DNA of 64,000 nucleotides, taken from NCBI GenBank assembly GCA_027924585.1, contig BSBM01000125.1, positions 6,081,001 through 6,145,000 of the forward strand, written 5' to 3'. Shown piece after piece: positions 32,737 to 43,428 of this stretch. The translations under genes and the position numbers were made by a program. The notes below the pieces were generated by a model. The model was not told the DNA's origin. It saw nothing but the letters and a program-made list of their open reading frames with translations, and did not search any database. How positions within the stretch are numbered: position 1 is the stretch's first letter; each line of letters opens with the position of its first letter. This DNA comes from Larix kaempferi (Eukaryota; Streptophyta; Pinopsida; Pinales; Pinaceae).

Positions 32737-34451
32737 ATGCCTAAAAAAAACACCAGTAGACCTCTTCTAGCAAGAATACCGATTGTCACCCGTAGTCACA
32801 CACATGCATCAACCTCTGCAGAACAACCGGTGAAATATCCAACCATCATTCCTGCTACCCCTTTGATAGAGCAGGAAACTAGGAGGGACGATATCATTTT
32901 TATATCACCCACTAGAGACCCCTCACACTCGAACAATTACTCAAAGGTTCTTCTGATAGTGTTGCTAGGTTACAACAAAAAATCGCTGAAGAGTGTAATC
33001 TTGGATTAGCAGCAATCCAACATCACCAGAACACCGATCCGCAAGTTAATAATTCAGATAATCAAAATTCAAGTGACCAGAATCTTGAACAACATAATTT
33101 ACCTCACCACAATCTACTTCCCGGTTTCAACCTTGATACATTATTCGGGGAAACAAAACAAGACCAACCAAACTTTGCCATAGGTGGACCACCACTGATA
33201 CCTCCTTCATCTTCACCATCCTCATCTGATGAATCATCCAACAGTGAGTCATCATCCAGTTCATCTTCAGAAGACATACCCATGGCAGAAGGTGGAAATA
33301 GACCCTGGCTGGACCAGGATGTTGTGTTTATAGTTGGAGAACAACACAGACTCCCTAAGAACCCCGAAAAGTGGCTCCCTAAGTTTGATCCCGATGAAAA
33401 ATCACCTGCCCTTGATTATATGAAAATTTTTATGCAGTCCATCAGACTTAGGAATGTCATTCACGAGGACATAGTTTGTAGATTGTTCCCTTACACTTTC
33501 CAAGGGAAATCATCCACTTGGTACTTTGCCTTAGAATCCAGATCCATCTCTTCGTGGGATGACTTTGAAAAAATTTTCATTTAGAAATTAGGAGATGACA
33601 ATAATCTAGAAGACTTGGTTAAAGACTTGTCCTCAATGAAAATTAGAGGGAAGGAAAGAGTAAAAGATTACAATCAAAGGTTTTCATAATTAAAAAATAT
33701 GATACCTTCTACTGTTCTTCCTGCAGAAGAACTGTTGGTTGCTTATTATGTTAAAAGTTTACCTGCTCCCATTGCTATGTGAGTAAAAAGGGAATGAAAA
33801 GATAACTTGCAAGAGGCCTTTGATGAGACTATCCAAATTGAAAAAGATATATTTTGTTTGATAGATAATCCTAATGTTACATCAAATCAACCTTCAACCT
33901 CCAAAAGAAAGCAAGAGAACCTCACAAAACCCACAGTGCAAAGAAAGGACCCATTTGAGATGAATGACATTAAAAAGTTCCTCCAAAATATCTCGAATGA
34001 AATGGTAGACCTAAAAAAGACTAACACAGAAAACAAGAACAATAACAGGGGATTCAATAGACAACCTTTCAAAAGACCTTATCAACCCCCACAAAACCAA
34101 GTCCCACCTAATCCTGATGAAGGATTGAACTCTGAAGAAATTCCTTCTATCTTTAAGGGTTTGATTTCATAATCACATAATTCTCCTAATCAACAAGATG
34201 AAAACCCACAAGAGAATCAAGATCCTAAACCACCAGATGAAGTAGAAGACCAACATATAAACACAATTAGATTCTTTTCAGAACTTCCCATGGCTAAGGA
34301 GGAAGATAAGCCTGGGTATGTCTTCAATGTCCAACACCCCTATAATACAAGGAGCAAAGGACAACCCACACAAGAAGCTTCCACTTCAACACCCATACCA
34401 AACAAAGGTAAAGCACCAGCACATAAGGACACTCTTATTTTCCTGAAATAG
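32737..34451 (+). pseudogene. gag of element B (broken)
   Basis: The start codon at 32737 opens MPKKNTSRPLLARIP, 14 bases after the primer site. A frameshift near 32935 leads to an acidic Ser-rich stretch. The capsid domain is at about 33282-33800: WLPKFDPDEKSPALDYMKIF, VCRLFPYTFQGKSSTWYFAL and SWDDFEKIFI. Stops at 33582 (TAG) and near 33688 (TAA) fall where glutamine fits; one near 33780 is TGA. A basic, Asn/Gln-rich part (about 33880-34110) ends the protein. No zinc knuckle is visible. Confidence 0.8.
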
Positions 34452-34459
34452 AATACAAT

Positions 34460-34951
34460 CTCATTGAGGACTTGAAAAGAGTAAAAGCCAATATCTCTCT
34501 TTTTGAACTTCTGAAAATCCCTGCAATGAGGGACAGTCTGCCCAAAAGCATAATTTTCAACAAGCCTAGGGAGGCTCAGAACAAAAATTTAGAGGCATAC
34601 TCTAAACCTGGAAATTAGAAACCAAGTAGCAAGAAAACACCTCCTTTCTTGCTTACTTTTGAAGTTTTCAATAGAAATGTCCATAATTGTATGATAGATT
34701 CAGGGGCTTCATCAAATGTGATGCCTTTATTTATCTGCAAAAAGTTGAATTCCTCTTGGGAGCCCTTCCCTACTCAAATTGTTCAACTTGATAGATCCAA
34801 ATTTAGGGTAAAGAGAGAACTGAAGAATGTCCTGTTAACACTATTTGTTGACCCCAGAATCCACCAGACCGTGGATATTATTGTGGCTGACATCCCAGAA
34901 ATATATGGAATGTGGTTGAGCATGGATTGGTCAGAGAAGCTCAAAGGCTAA
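34460..34951 (+). pseudogene. Aspartic protease domain of element B
   Basis: The active-site segment MIDSGASSNVMPLF is intact (Asp-Ser-Gly). The downstream flap-like and hydrophobic parts (VDIIVADIPEIYGMWLSMDW) fit the Ty3/gypsy protease. A TAG stop at 34616 lies just before the domain. The order protease, then archaeal-like RNase H, matches element A. Confidence 0.8.
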
Positions 34952-35029
34952 TTTGCTACTGACTGGTCCCACCTATGGCTTCCATACAATGGAAGACCAA
35001 ACAGAATTAAGATCAGTAGGGAACCTTAT

Positions 35030-35660
35030 ATGAAACAAATTGTCACAGACTTAAATGATCCTAGTGAGCCTGCTGCATACTTCAGCTCACATGTGGAACA
35101 TTACATTTTCGATACTTTCTTTGGGGATCTACCTGTGGATTTGTCACCAGCTAAGAATGCACATAATCAGTCCCAAATTGTCAATCTTACTTCGGTTCCA
35201 TTCCCAGGTACTGTTGTACATAATGTATACAATGTAAATACTAATTTTAGGTTATATTTGAATGCATGGACTCTATTTTTTGATGGCTCTAGATCTAAAG
35301 ATGGAGCTGGTGCAGCTTGTGTCGTGATTGATCCAAAAGGAACCAAAACTATGATTGCCTGCAGACTTGAGTTTGAATGCACCAACAACATAGCTGAGTA
35401 TGAGGCCTTGGTCTAGGGACTCAGGAAGGAAATTGATATGGGTGCCCAGGTAATTGAATGCTATGGAGATTCTGAGATCATAGTAAAACATGTGAGAAAC
35501 AAAATCCATTGTTTATATCCTCGTTTGATTAAATATCAGAAATTGGTAAGAGATCTCACTAACTCTTTTTTTGCATTTAATATCAAGTCAGTCCCTAGAT
35601 CACATAATTTTGATGTAGATTTACTGGCTAATACTACAGCTAGGTGATCCCACCAGAAGG
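35030..35660 (+). pseudogene. Archaeal-like RNase H of element B, between protease and RT
   Basis: Catalytic residues in order: Asp in LFFDGSRSKDGAGAA (near 35280), Glu in NIAEYEALV (near 35400), Asp in CYGDSEIIVKHV (near 35465), and the final His/Asp motif in SVPRSHNFDVDLLANT (near 35610). A TAG stop at 35414 interrupts it at a glutamine position. Same placement as in element A. Confidence 0.85.
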
Positions 35661-37207
35661 TTTGTCCCCTAACACTTTTTCAATTGAACTTATGTACGGG
35701 CCTTCTATTCCTGATAATGTGACAAATTGGAAGGTATTTGATGATGACCAACAAATATTAGACTTTCTCACATCCCATGACACTTTCCAAGATGTGGCAA
35801 TAAATGAGGCCGATCATGAGAAGTCTCTGGCTGATTCCTCTCATCCTTTCAATCTTATCCCTAAATCAATTATCAACCTGGAGAAATACTACGATCTGCA
35901 AGATAAGTTCAAACAAAAGACCAACTATAAAACCCAGAGTTTATCCCTCAACTATGAGCCAATCAACCTAGGAACTGAACATAATCCTTGTTTCATCAAT
36001 CTAGGAGTTGATTGCTCTGCTGAGGAAAAAAGAGCTTTTATCAAACTGTGAAAGGAGTTCAAAGATATCTTTGCTTGGAAATACGATGAACTCAAAAATT
36101 TTGACACCAGTATCATGCACCATAATATACCAATGAAACCCAAAATAAAACCTTATCAGAAAAAGTTAAGGAAGATGCATCCCAGTCTGGAACCCTCTAT
36201 CAAGAAGGAGCTTGATAAATTACTGGCAGCATGAATTATATTCCCTATCAGACATACACAGTGGATTGCTAACCTGGTACCTATTCAGAAGAAGAATGGG
36301 GGAATCAGACTCTATGTTGATTTCAGAAACTTAAACAGAGCTTCCGAAAAGGACAATTACCATGTTCCTCCAATGGAGGAGATTCTACAGAAAGTAGTAG
36401 GTTCTAAGATGTTTTCTCTCCTTGATGGCTTCTTAGGATATAACCAAGTCCTGGTTTCGTTGATGATAAACTAAAAACAACTTTCAGGACCCCTTGGGGA
36501 ACCTTTTCCTATAGGCGAATGCCTTTTGGGATGATAAATGCAGGTGCTACATTCCAGAGGGCTATGGACATAGATTTTAGAGGATTGATGCACAATTTTG
36601 TTGTTGTGTATTTAGATGATATTACCATTTATTCTAAAAAATGACATGAACATTTGTCTTCTCTGAAACAGGTGTTCGAGCGCTGCAGAAGATATGGAAT
36701 CTCATTGAACCCGAAGAAATCTATATTTGCAGTCATAGAAGGTAAGTTGTTGGGTTTTATTGTTTCGAAACAAGGCATGATTATCGATCTGTAATGCATA
36801 GAAGCCATTTTGAAGATCATCTTACCTAGCTCATGTAAAGCCATGCAATACTTTCTTGGTAAGATTAATTTCGTTCGTAGATTTGTTTCGAATTTTGCTC
36901 AAATTGTAAATCCATTGCAACAATTGGTTAAAAAGGATGCCCAGTTTAAGTGGTCTGAGGAAACAGAAATGCCTTTGTTGAAATACGGAAAGCCATTACG
37001 GAATCCCCCACTCTGATGTCTCTAGACTTCAACAAAGATTTTATTCCGTACACCTTTGCTACTGACTTCTCCTATGTAGCTATCCTTACAGAGAAACATG
37101 AGAATGATGCTGAAATCCCTATTTATTTCATGAGCTCCACATTCAAAGGAGCAGAACTCAACTACTTTTAGATCGATAAACAAGCTTACATGGTCTATAA
37201 ATCGATA
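35661..37207 (+). pseudogene. Reverse transcriptase and start of RNase H of element B
   Basis: RT motifs are well kept: RLYVDFRNLNRAS, FSLLDGFLGYNQV, TPWGTFSYRRMPFGMINAG, and the catalytic VVYLDDITIYSK with both Asp residues. Then come GISLNPKKSIFAV and the connection (YFLGKINFVRRFVSNFAQI). The RNase H begins at about 37020 and stops at 37207, where element F is inserted. Stops include 36044 and 36233 (TGA), 36644 (TGA), 36793 (TAA) and 37169 (TAG). A frameshift lies near 36460. Confidence 0.85.
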
Positions 37208-37356
37208 CACTAGGTTTTTTGGACACAAAATCCGATGGCCACAAAGTCGGATTTTCTACATCTTGTGGTCGACTATCTGACAATCTCAGTATTTTTTAAA
37301 TGTCGGTCCAAATTCGGATTAAAACCGACGGCTCGGATGTCGTCGGTTCTTCGACA

Positions 37357-37755
37357 CCATTGGAGGTCGGATAACCGACGCTCATCACAACTGAAAAGGT
37401 CTTGGATCCAACGTATTTTTGCCGTAAGATCTATGGCATACTCGTTGGTATTTTTCACTATGGTCATCGGATAACCGACGCCACTCAAAATTGAAAATGA
37501 CTGAGCACCGACGTCTTTTGGCGTCAGATTTATGGCAAAGTCGTCATTTTTGTGCACTATGGAGGTCGAAAAACCGACGCCCATCCCACTTGAAAATGGC
37601 TGAGCATCGACGTATTTTGCCATCAGATCTATGGAAAAGTAGTCGGTTTTGTGCACTGTGGAGGTCGGAAAACCGACGCCCATCCCACTTGAAAATGGCT
37701 GAGCACCGACGAATTTTGTCATCGGATCTATGGCAAAGTTGTCGGTTGTATTTGT
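37357..37755. repeat. Four tandem 99-bp subterminal repeats of element F
   Basis: Units begin at about 37357, 37458, 37557 and 37656. Each has GGTCGG.AAACCGACG (a palindrome), CATCCCACTTGAAAATGG and a GATCTATGGCAAAGT-like segment. In CACTA elements such repeats bind the element's own transposition protein. Confidence 0.85.
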
Positions 37756-38694
37756 TGTGACCGTCGGTTATCCAACACCATTGGGAAATTAAAAAAAAAA
37801 AAACATTATTGTTTGGAAGTGTATGTTGATATAATTCCAAATAAAGGTGTAGAAGAATTAATTGTAGCAAAATACAATAAGGAAAATATTGGGGGTAAAG
37901 GTCAAGCTTGTACAAGAAACTCAAGAAACAATGGAAAAGTTGTATTGGATATATGTTGCAGTAGTGAGTGGTGTTGTTGTAGAAGATGACACTATAGAAG
38001 AGAGTGGTGTTACAATGGTGGAGTTGCAAGGAGATGATATTTAATTAGATGTAGTAGTGGAAGATGCAAATGTGAATGTCTTATTCCCATAAGTGAAAAT
38101 ATAGCAGTTGTATCATAACAAAGCAGTTGTATCATAAGAGTTTATGAAAAAGAGTGGAGATGAAGTAGAGCAACATTGTGTTGAATATGATTGCAATAGA
38201 GGAGTTCTTGCGTTAAAAAAAAATCAAAATGAGGAGATGATTGAGAAGTCCAAGCATTTGTGGAGTTTGTTGCTTGAAAATGGTAATGTTGTAGAAGAGG
38301 GAGGATGGAGAGGCAGTAAGCACGATTCAAAAAAAAATGAGAGAGAGAGAGAGATTTGAGGGAGTATGGAATGATGATGCATGCTTACCTTTTATGAATT
38401 TACTTGACAGAACCTTGTTGAAGTTTGAAGTAGCATAAGGGGGAGCATTTTAGCATGAAAAAACCAACAGCAAAATGTTGATGAAGATGGAAAGGTACAA
38501 GGATAATTTACAAGACACAATATCAAGATCAGTCAATAGGAGGAGTAGTAGAAGCAAATGAAATTTTACTTCATTTGCTCCAACTACTCCCCCTATCATA
38601 TGAACTTGTCCCGCCGTATCCAACTAGTCTTACCTTGATTTCAAGAGGCGACTGTGAAGTCAGACTGTCATAATGCATCGTTTCATATATCTCT
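37756..38694. other. AT-rich stretch of element F without recognisable gene
   Basis: Contains A-runs (about 37788-37802 and 38214-38222) and a GA-run (38338-38356). Frames are short. I see no domain. Confidence 0.5.
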
Positions 38695-39035
38695 GGTTTT
38701 CTCAAAACTCTAGAATGAACATAAAGAGGATTTCAATGGTAATATATTCCATATTCCAAACCTATCAAGTGCACTTTTAGGTCAGCAATTTTGACGTCTC
38801 CAAACTGTGGCAGCTCTATGGCCATGATTTTCACCCTATAAATTGAAGGATTCCTGCAAACACAAACCACTATGTTACACGAACTTCTTTCAGGGCTTTG
38901 TTACATTTGCTTCTAAGATCTTTCATCACTTTGTTACAAGAATATTTTTGACCTAAAAGTACACTTGATAGGTTTGGATGGAACAAATTTCCGTGGAAAT
39001 CCTCTTTACATTCATTCTTGAGTGACTCGATATTA
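38695..39035. repeat. Inverted repeat (hairpin) inside element F
   Basis: The left arm at about 38695-38790 and right arm at about 38945-39035 are reverse complements with few changes. AAACCTATCAAGTGCACTTT (left) pairs with the complement of bases near 38957-38976. The loop is about 150 bases. It may be a miniature inverted-repeat element. Confidence 0.7.
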
Positions 39036-39169
39036 ACAATTACGATTATCACAAGGGGATACATAATGTTAAAAAAGGAAAATTAAGAAAACACATAAAG
39101 GGATGTGTAAAGTTGGCAAAGAAAAATAAATAAAATCTATAATTTGCATCGAAAGAATAACCAAGTACA

Positions 39170-39955
39170 AACTGAACTAAGGAGATTCGAACCTGCAACC
39201 TATGTCTAGTCCCAAGGATACCACCTTCAAGCCTGACCTTATCAATCAATTCCCATTGCCATTTCCTCTCATATTAAGTCCCACAACCATTTCTCTCGAC
39301 ACCCAGTACTCTTCATTCATTTTGCATGCATTTCATTATGCAACGGTCTCAGATTCACTGCGTTTTTCCAAAATTAGTGTCTCAATTCAATATGACTCAC
39401 GCATGTCATCCAAGGAGTGTTTCCAACGGTCTTGAGTTTCAGCCTGGAAATGGTGACGATTCATGGTATTATGTTTCCCTTCAGCTGCAATATGGAAAAC
39501 TCATAGTCCACTGCGAAGGTTTGTCTGACAAATGTGACTGTTTGGGTCATGCTGAATCGAGAAACCGAAACCATCACATTTGTCAGACAAACCTTCGTAT
39601 GAGAGCTTTGAGTTTGTCATATTGCAGCCAAAGGGAAACATAATACAATGAATCGTCACCGTTTCCAGGATGAAACTCTAGACCGTTGGCAACACTCCTT
39701 GGACAACGGGCGTGGGTCATGCTGAATTGAGAAACTAATTGAGGGAAAGCGCAGAGGGAATTTGAGACTGTTGCATAGTGAAATGCATGCAGAATGAATC
39801 AAGCAAGGTGGTATCTCGTCATCTCCCACTATGAAATGCATGCAGAATGAATCAAGCTGCTTGAAGGTGGTCTCTCATTGTCAGTTGCACTTCAAGCTTG
39901 AAGGTGTTAGCATTGGGACTAGACATAGGTCGCAAGTTCGAATCTTCTCAGTTAA
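39170..39955. repeat. Large inverted repeat with tRNA-like ends inside element F
   Basis: Arms 39170-39537 and 39574-39955 are near reverse complements over about 370 bases around a 36-base loop. The innermost 24 bases (39514-39537 and 39574-39597) pair perfectly. Both outer ends carry a tRNA B-box-like string (plus strand CAAGTTCGAATCTTCTC at about 39933, its complement at about 39180) and GGGACTAGACATAGGT text. The unit therefore looks like two inverted copies of a tRNA-derived SINE, or an inverted duplication. A transcript would fold into a long double-stranded hairpin. Confidence 0.75.
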
Positions 39956-40742
39956 GTTGCAACCATAAAAAATGATGAACATTGACAATAGGCAAAATGT
40001 TTTTAATTGTTGTTGGTGTATGCTAGATTAGTTGCAAATATCATGCTTCAGAAGCCAGGCTTCAATGGTAAATAGACCATTTTGGAAGGGTTTAATGTAA
40101 GGTTAAGGATATTGATTCCAATGAAATTAAAGAAAATTTTAAGGATATTGATTCCAATGCATCATTTACTCAGCCTTTGAAGTTGTGGAAACTCTAAATT
40201 GGTTATGATGAGCAACCAGACATCACAACAAACTCCAAGAAATTGTCAAAATTTAGATGACATGCGAGTGGGTTGTAGAAAGCCAACATCATAGCCATTC
40301 ATTGAGCTCCTCTCTGTTTCGAGAATAATTTAATATTCTCTACTGAATAGGGCCAACCACGTGAAGGTGGAAGCTCTTATGGCCCTCCCCCCCTCACATC
40401 ACTCTCAATTCCCCATACCCAATGCACGTACTTGAAAAAAACAAATACATGCAAATTCATCCATATTTCATCATGAACTTTCATCTACCATTCATTCAAT
40501 AAAGGCTAACATTCATTAAACCATTGTTTCATTCAGTCAACACATACATACAATAAAAGATAAAATTTAGTAAACCATTCATTCATTCAGTCAACACATT
40601 CATTCAATAAAAATTGACATTCAATAAAGGTAACAGTTTACTACACTGAATCATTAAACCATTAAGCCATTCATTCATTCATTAGGCAAAAAATCATGGA
40701 CGATATATTGTTATAAAAAATAATTAGACTACATTTTTCCAG
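39956..40742. other. Spacer of element F, with TTCA-rich low complexity
   Basis: No gene seen. About 40480-40690 is rich in CATTCATTCA and related strings. The region lies downstream of the stop of F's gene. Confidence 0.55.
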
Positions 40743-42057
40743 TCACTTCTTTTTACTAGTTTTTCTTCTCTTTATAATTGGTAAACAATCTCTAAGAGGA
40801 GCATCTACATCTGGACTTTCTCTTCCAGTTCTTGGTTCTTCATCAGGCGCTTGTGGTGATGTCTGCATCCTAGAGTGTTGATCTAGATGCGGATTTTGCG
40901 GCAAGGGGTTCGAATTTGATGCAACAATGTGAAAATGTTACATCGTTGTATTTTGATATTGTAATGACAATTATTTCATTTAAAAAAACATTACAAAGGT
41001 GTTTTTTTACCTGGTGTGACCACATCATGTAATTCATGTTCTTGTCCATGCTCAACCTGTACAGTTTCACCCTCTACATGCTCTGTAGTTGAAATATGGC
41101 CAACTACAATTAATGTTCACCATTTGCAATGCTATACATAAAATTGTAGCATATGAATAAATTCATTACCAGGATTTGAAGCATGATATCCGATTTGTTG
41201 TTCTCCCTCCTCGACATTAGGGGGATCATTGCTTTCCTACTCAAAACAGAGTCAATATTTTTTGTCAAGTATTTATAATGAATAGATTGCACAAGCGGTT
41301 AATCGTCAATAAAGTATATAGAGTCTATTTACCTGTGCACCAGATGGATTGGTACCAGAAGATTGTGTTTGGCCAGATAAGCTTTTTCGGCGTTCAACAA
41401 CAGCTCCAAAGCCTTCCTTGAAGCCAAGCTTCATGTCTTCGTCAGTGGCATGTTCATTGAATCGTTCGACCTGCATATTTGCATAACGTCATTAATTAAC
41501 ATTTTCCGGTGCAATAAAATGAAAAATAACTTGCAATTTATTATTTGTATGCATTATTGGTTTTTCGAAACTTACAAATCGTGCCGGGAAATTGGAATAA
41601 CCACCAGGCCCAAGCTTGTGCTGATCTATTTTCTCAACTCTTGCCTTTGTGGCCTTTGATGTGTCTAGCAGCCTATGCAAGTGTTGAAATATGTTAGATG
41701 TTCCAAGTTCGATATAGAAATATTCGATAACAATAAGGTTTTGAATTACATTGCGGAAAGTATTGCATACCTCCCTGTGCCTGGTGTTATCTTTCCTTCT
41801 CTTCTCTGAGCCCTCTCCCTTCCATCCTCCACTAGAGCTCTCCACTCCATTGGTGGAATCATTGGAGGGCACTCATACCTAGGGTTTTTTCCCAGGTGGG
41901 TCCTATATTGGTCTCGGATAACCTTCACATGTAGTCCAGCCTTTTTCATGACCATGACTTTATTGAAGGTCTTGTTGCCGAACAGGCCAACCAACCGATT
42001 AGTGAGTTCATCTTTTAAACATTTTGGTTGTTTATTCCACCTTTCTAGGATGGTGGG
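40743..42057 (-). pseudogene. 3' exons of the CACTA element gene (PTTA-like transposon protein)
   Basis: Six exons can be traced, minus strand: 42057-41771 (start lies beyond D), 41672-41576, 41470-41333, 41236-41170, 41103-41011 and 40882-40743. All have GT-AG borders and consistent phase (1 or 2 bases carried over where needed). The first contains LERWNKQPKCLKDELTNRL and MKKAGLHVKVIRDQYRTHLG, and the next KIDQHKLGPGGYSNFPARF, text resembling the plant transposase family found in En/Spm elements. The protein ends in a basic stretch KRRKTSKKK, a possible nuclear signal, before TGA at 40743. Frame and splice sites are intact here, but D separates it from its 5' exons. The family name rests on memory of motif style, not on a search. 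Confidence 0.65.
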
Positions 42058-43417
42058 TGTTGGTTGGATTAATTGTCTAATTAATTAAACAGCTAAAACT
42101 CTCAAACATAAATTATCAACCCGAGGAAGTCTTTTATTTCAAAGCTATCGTGCAAGATCTATGCAAGCACAATTTCTACATGACACTGTTATCTATTGGT
42201 ATGAAATCGAAACTCTTTGTAAACTAGATCACACCTTCTTGAAAGTAAATCAAACCCTAATCTAATTCATAAAACCAAACTGTAAATCTAACTTAGAACA
42301 AAATCAATTCTTATGAATCAAAATCTAATTGCATGAATCTAAAAGAAGTGCTATGTTGGACAACAATCTATCAAAATGAATTAACAAGAAAGCAACTATG
42401 ATAAATCTAATGAATGAAATCATGCAACTATGATAAATCTGATGAATCAAAGCATTAACTAAATAATAAACAAACCTACAAAATAACAATCAACACTATC
42501 AGCATCTGCTCAGGGAAGAGGGCCCTTCCTCCACTGAGCAGAGCTGGATCTCCACAATGAAAGTCTACAACTCTAGATCATGAAATTGCCAGCATGTATT
42601 ATCAGAATGGAATCATTACAGCAGAGTCTGGATCAAATCCTACAGCATAACATTGCTTTCTCTCCTTCCTTCCCCCAATACATGAGAATGATTACATATT
42701 TATACATAAAACTCTCTCATGAGAATGAGAAACCGAAACCCAACTTGTGATCTGTAACAGCTGGGACACGACCGTAACTACAAATAACTTTGAAACCGAC
42801 CGCAACAGTAAATTTGAGAATTTCACGTTTAGAGAACCAATTGTGTAGCTCAAACCGTAGCTTTGATTGGATATTTCCTTGCGTTTTAGGTAAATGAGGC
42901 TGTTGCGCACAAAACCCATGTCCCAGATTTTTGAGATGCTTCTCCAGCTGCCCGCAAATCGAGACGCGAATCACTATGTTCTTATCTGACACACGTTTTT
43001 GGTTGGAACTGTTTGAGTATGAGTTGGAGGCTGCCAAGTTGGACTTGAGCACGAATTGAAGTCACAAATGCACATAATCAATCCTAGGAATGAAAACATG
43101 TTTTGAATCTCCATGTGTACGTGTGCTAGCATGCCAACTTTGGAGGCTTGAACCATGGCTGATACAGCTGCTAATATGAACAATCATTCCATAAACCATC
43201 ATCAGTAAAATTATGCATAAGAGTCTTCAATTCATAAAAAATAAAGGAAAATAATCATGATTAACCACTAAAGCATCAATAAGATTAATATGGCATTTCT
43301 CGAGCAATTACAGCAAATGGATGGAAAATGGAATGATAAATGGGTGATAATAAGAAGAAGTGGGATGAAATATATGTCGAAAGGTGATGAAAATATGGAC
43401 AAATCCGTGACCCAACA
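42058..43417 (-). repeat. 3' LTR of element D (left copy)
   Basis: 1,360 bases, TGTTGG...CCAACA. A minus-strand TATA box TATAAATA is at 42704-42697, also present in the right copy (53031-53024). Confidence 0.92.
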
Positions 43418-43428
43418 TCTCCCCCAAA
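43418..43428 (-). promoter_or_regulatory. Polypurine tract of element D
   Basis: TTTGGGGGAGA on the minus strand, touching the 3' LTR. Similar strings recur at about 44328 and 44400. Confidence 0.75.

Larger units (their letters stand above)
27211..37207 (+). mobile_element. Element B: Tat-type Ty3/gypsy retrotransposon with a giant coding LTR (3' part absent)
   Basis: The 5' LTR is 27211-32704, followed by a primer site, gag, protease, archaeal-like RNase H, reverse transcriptase and the start of RNase H. The element is interrupted at 37207 by CACTA element F. Its remaining part and 3' LTR are not in the window. Frequent TAG stops show it is inactive. Its LTR is related to solo LTR G: similar first and last bases, similar palindromes, related reading frame, similar R-U5 length. 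Confidence 0.82.

Noticed and set aside
39170-39955. A tRNA gene at the B-box-like string
   Set aside because: No A-box-bearing cloverleaf with an acceptor stem could be drawn by eye. The string is at both ends of an inverted repeat, which fits a SINE relic better.
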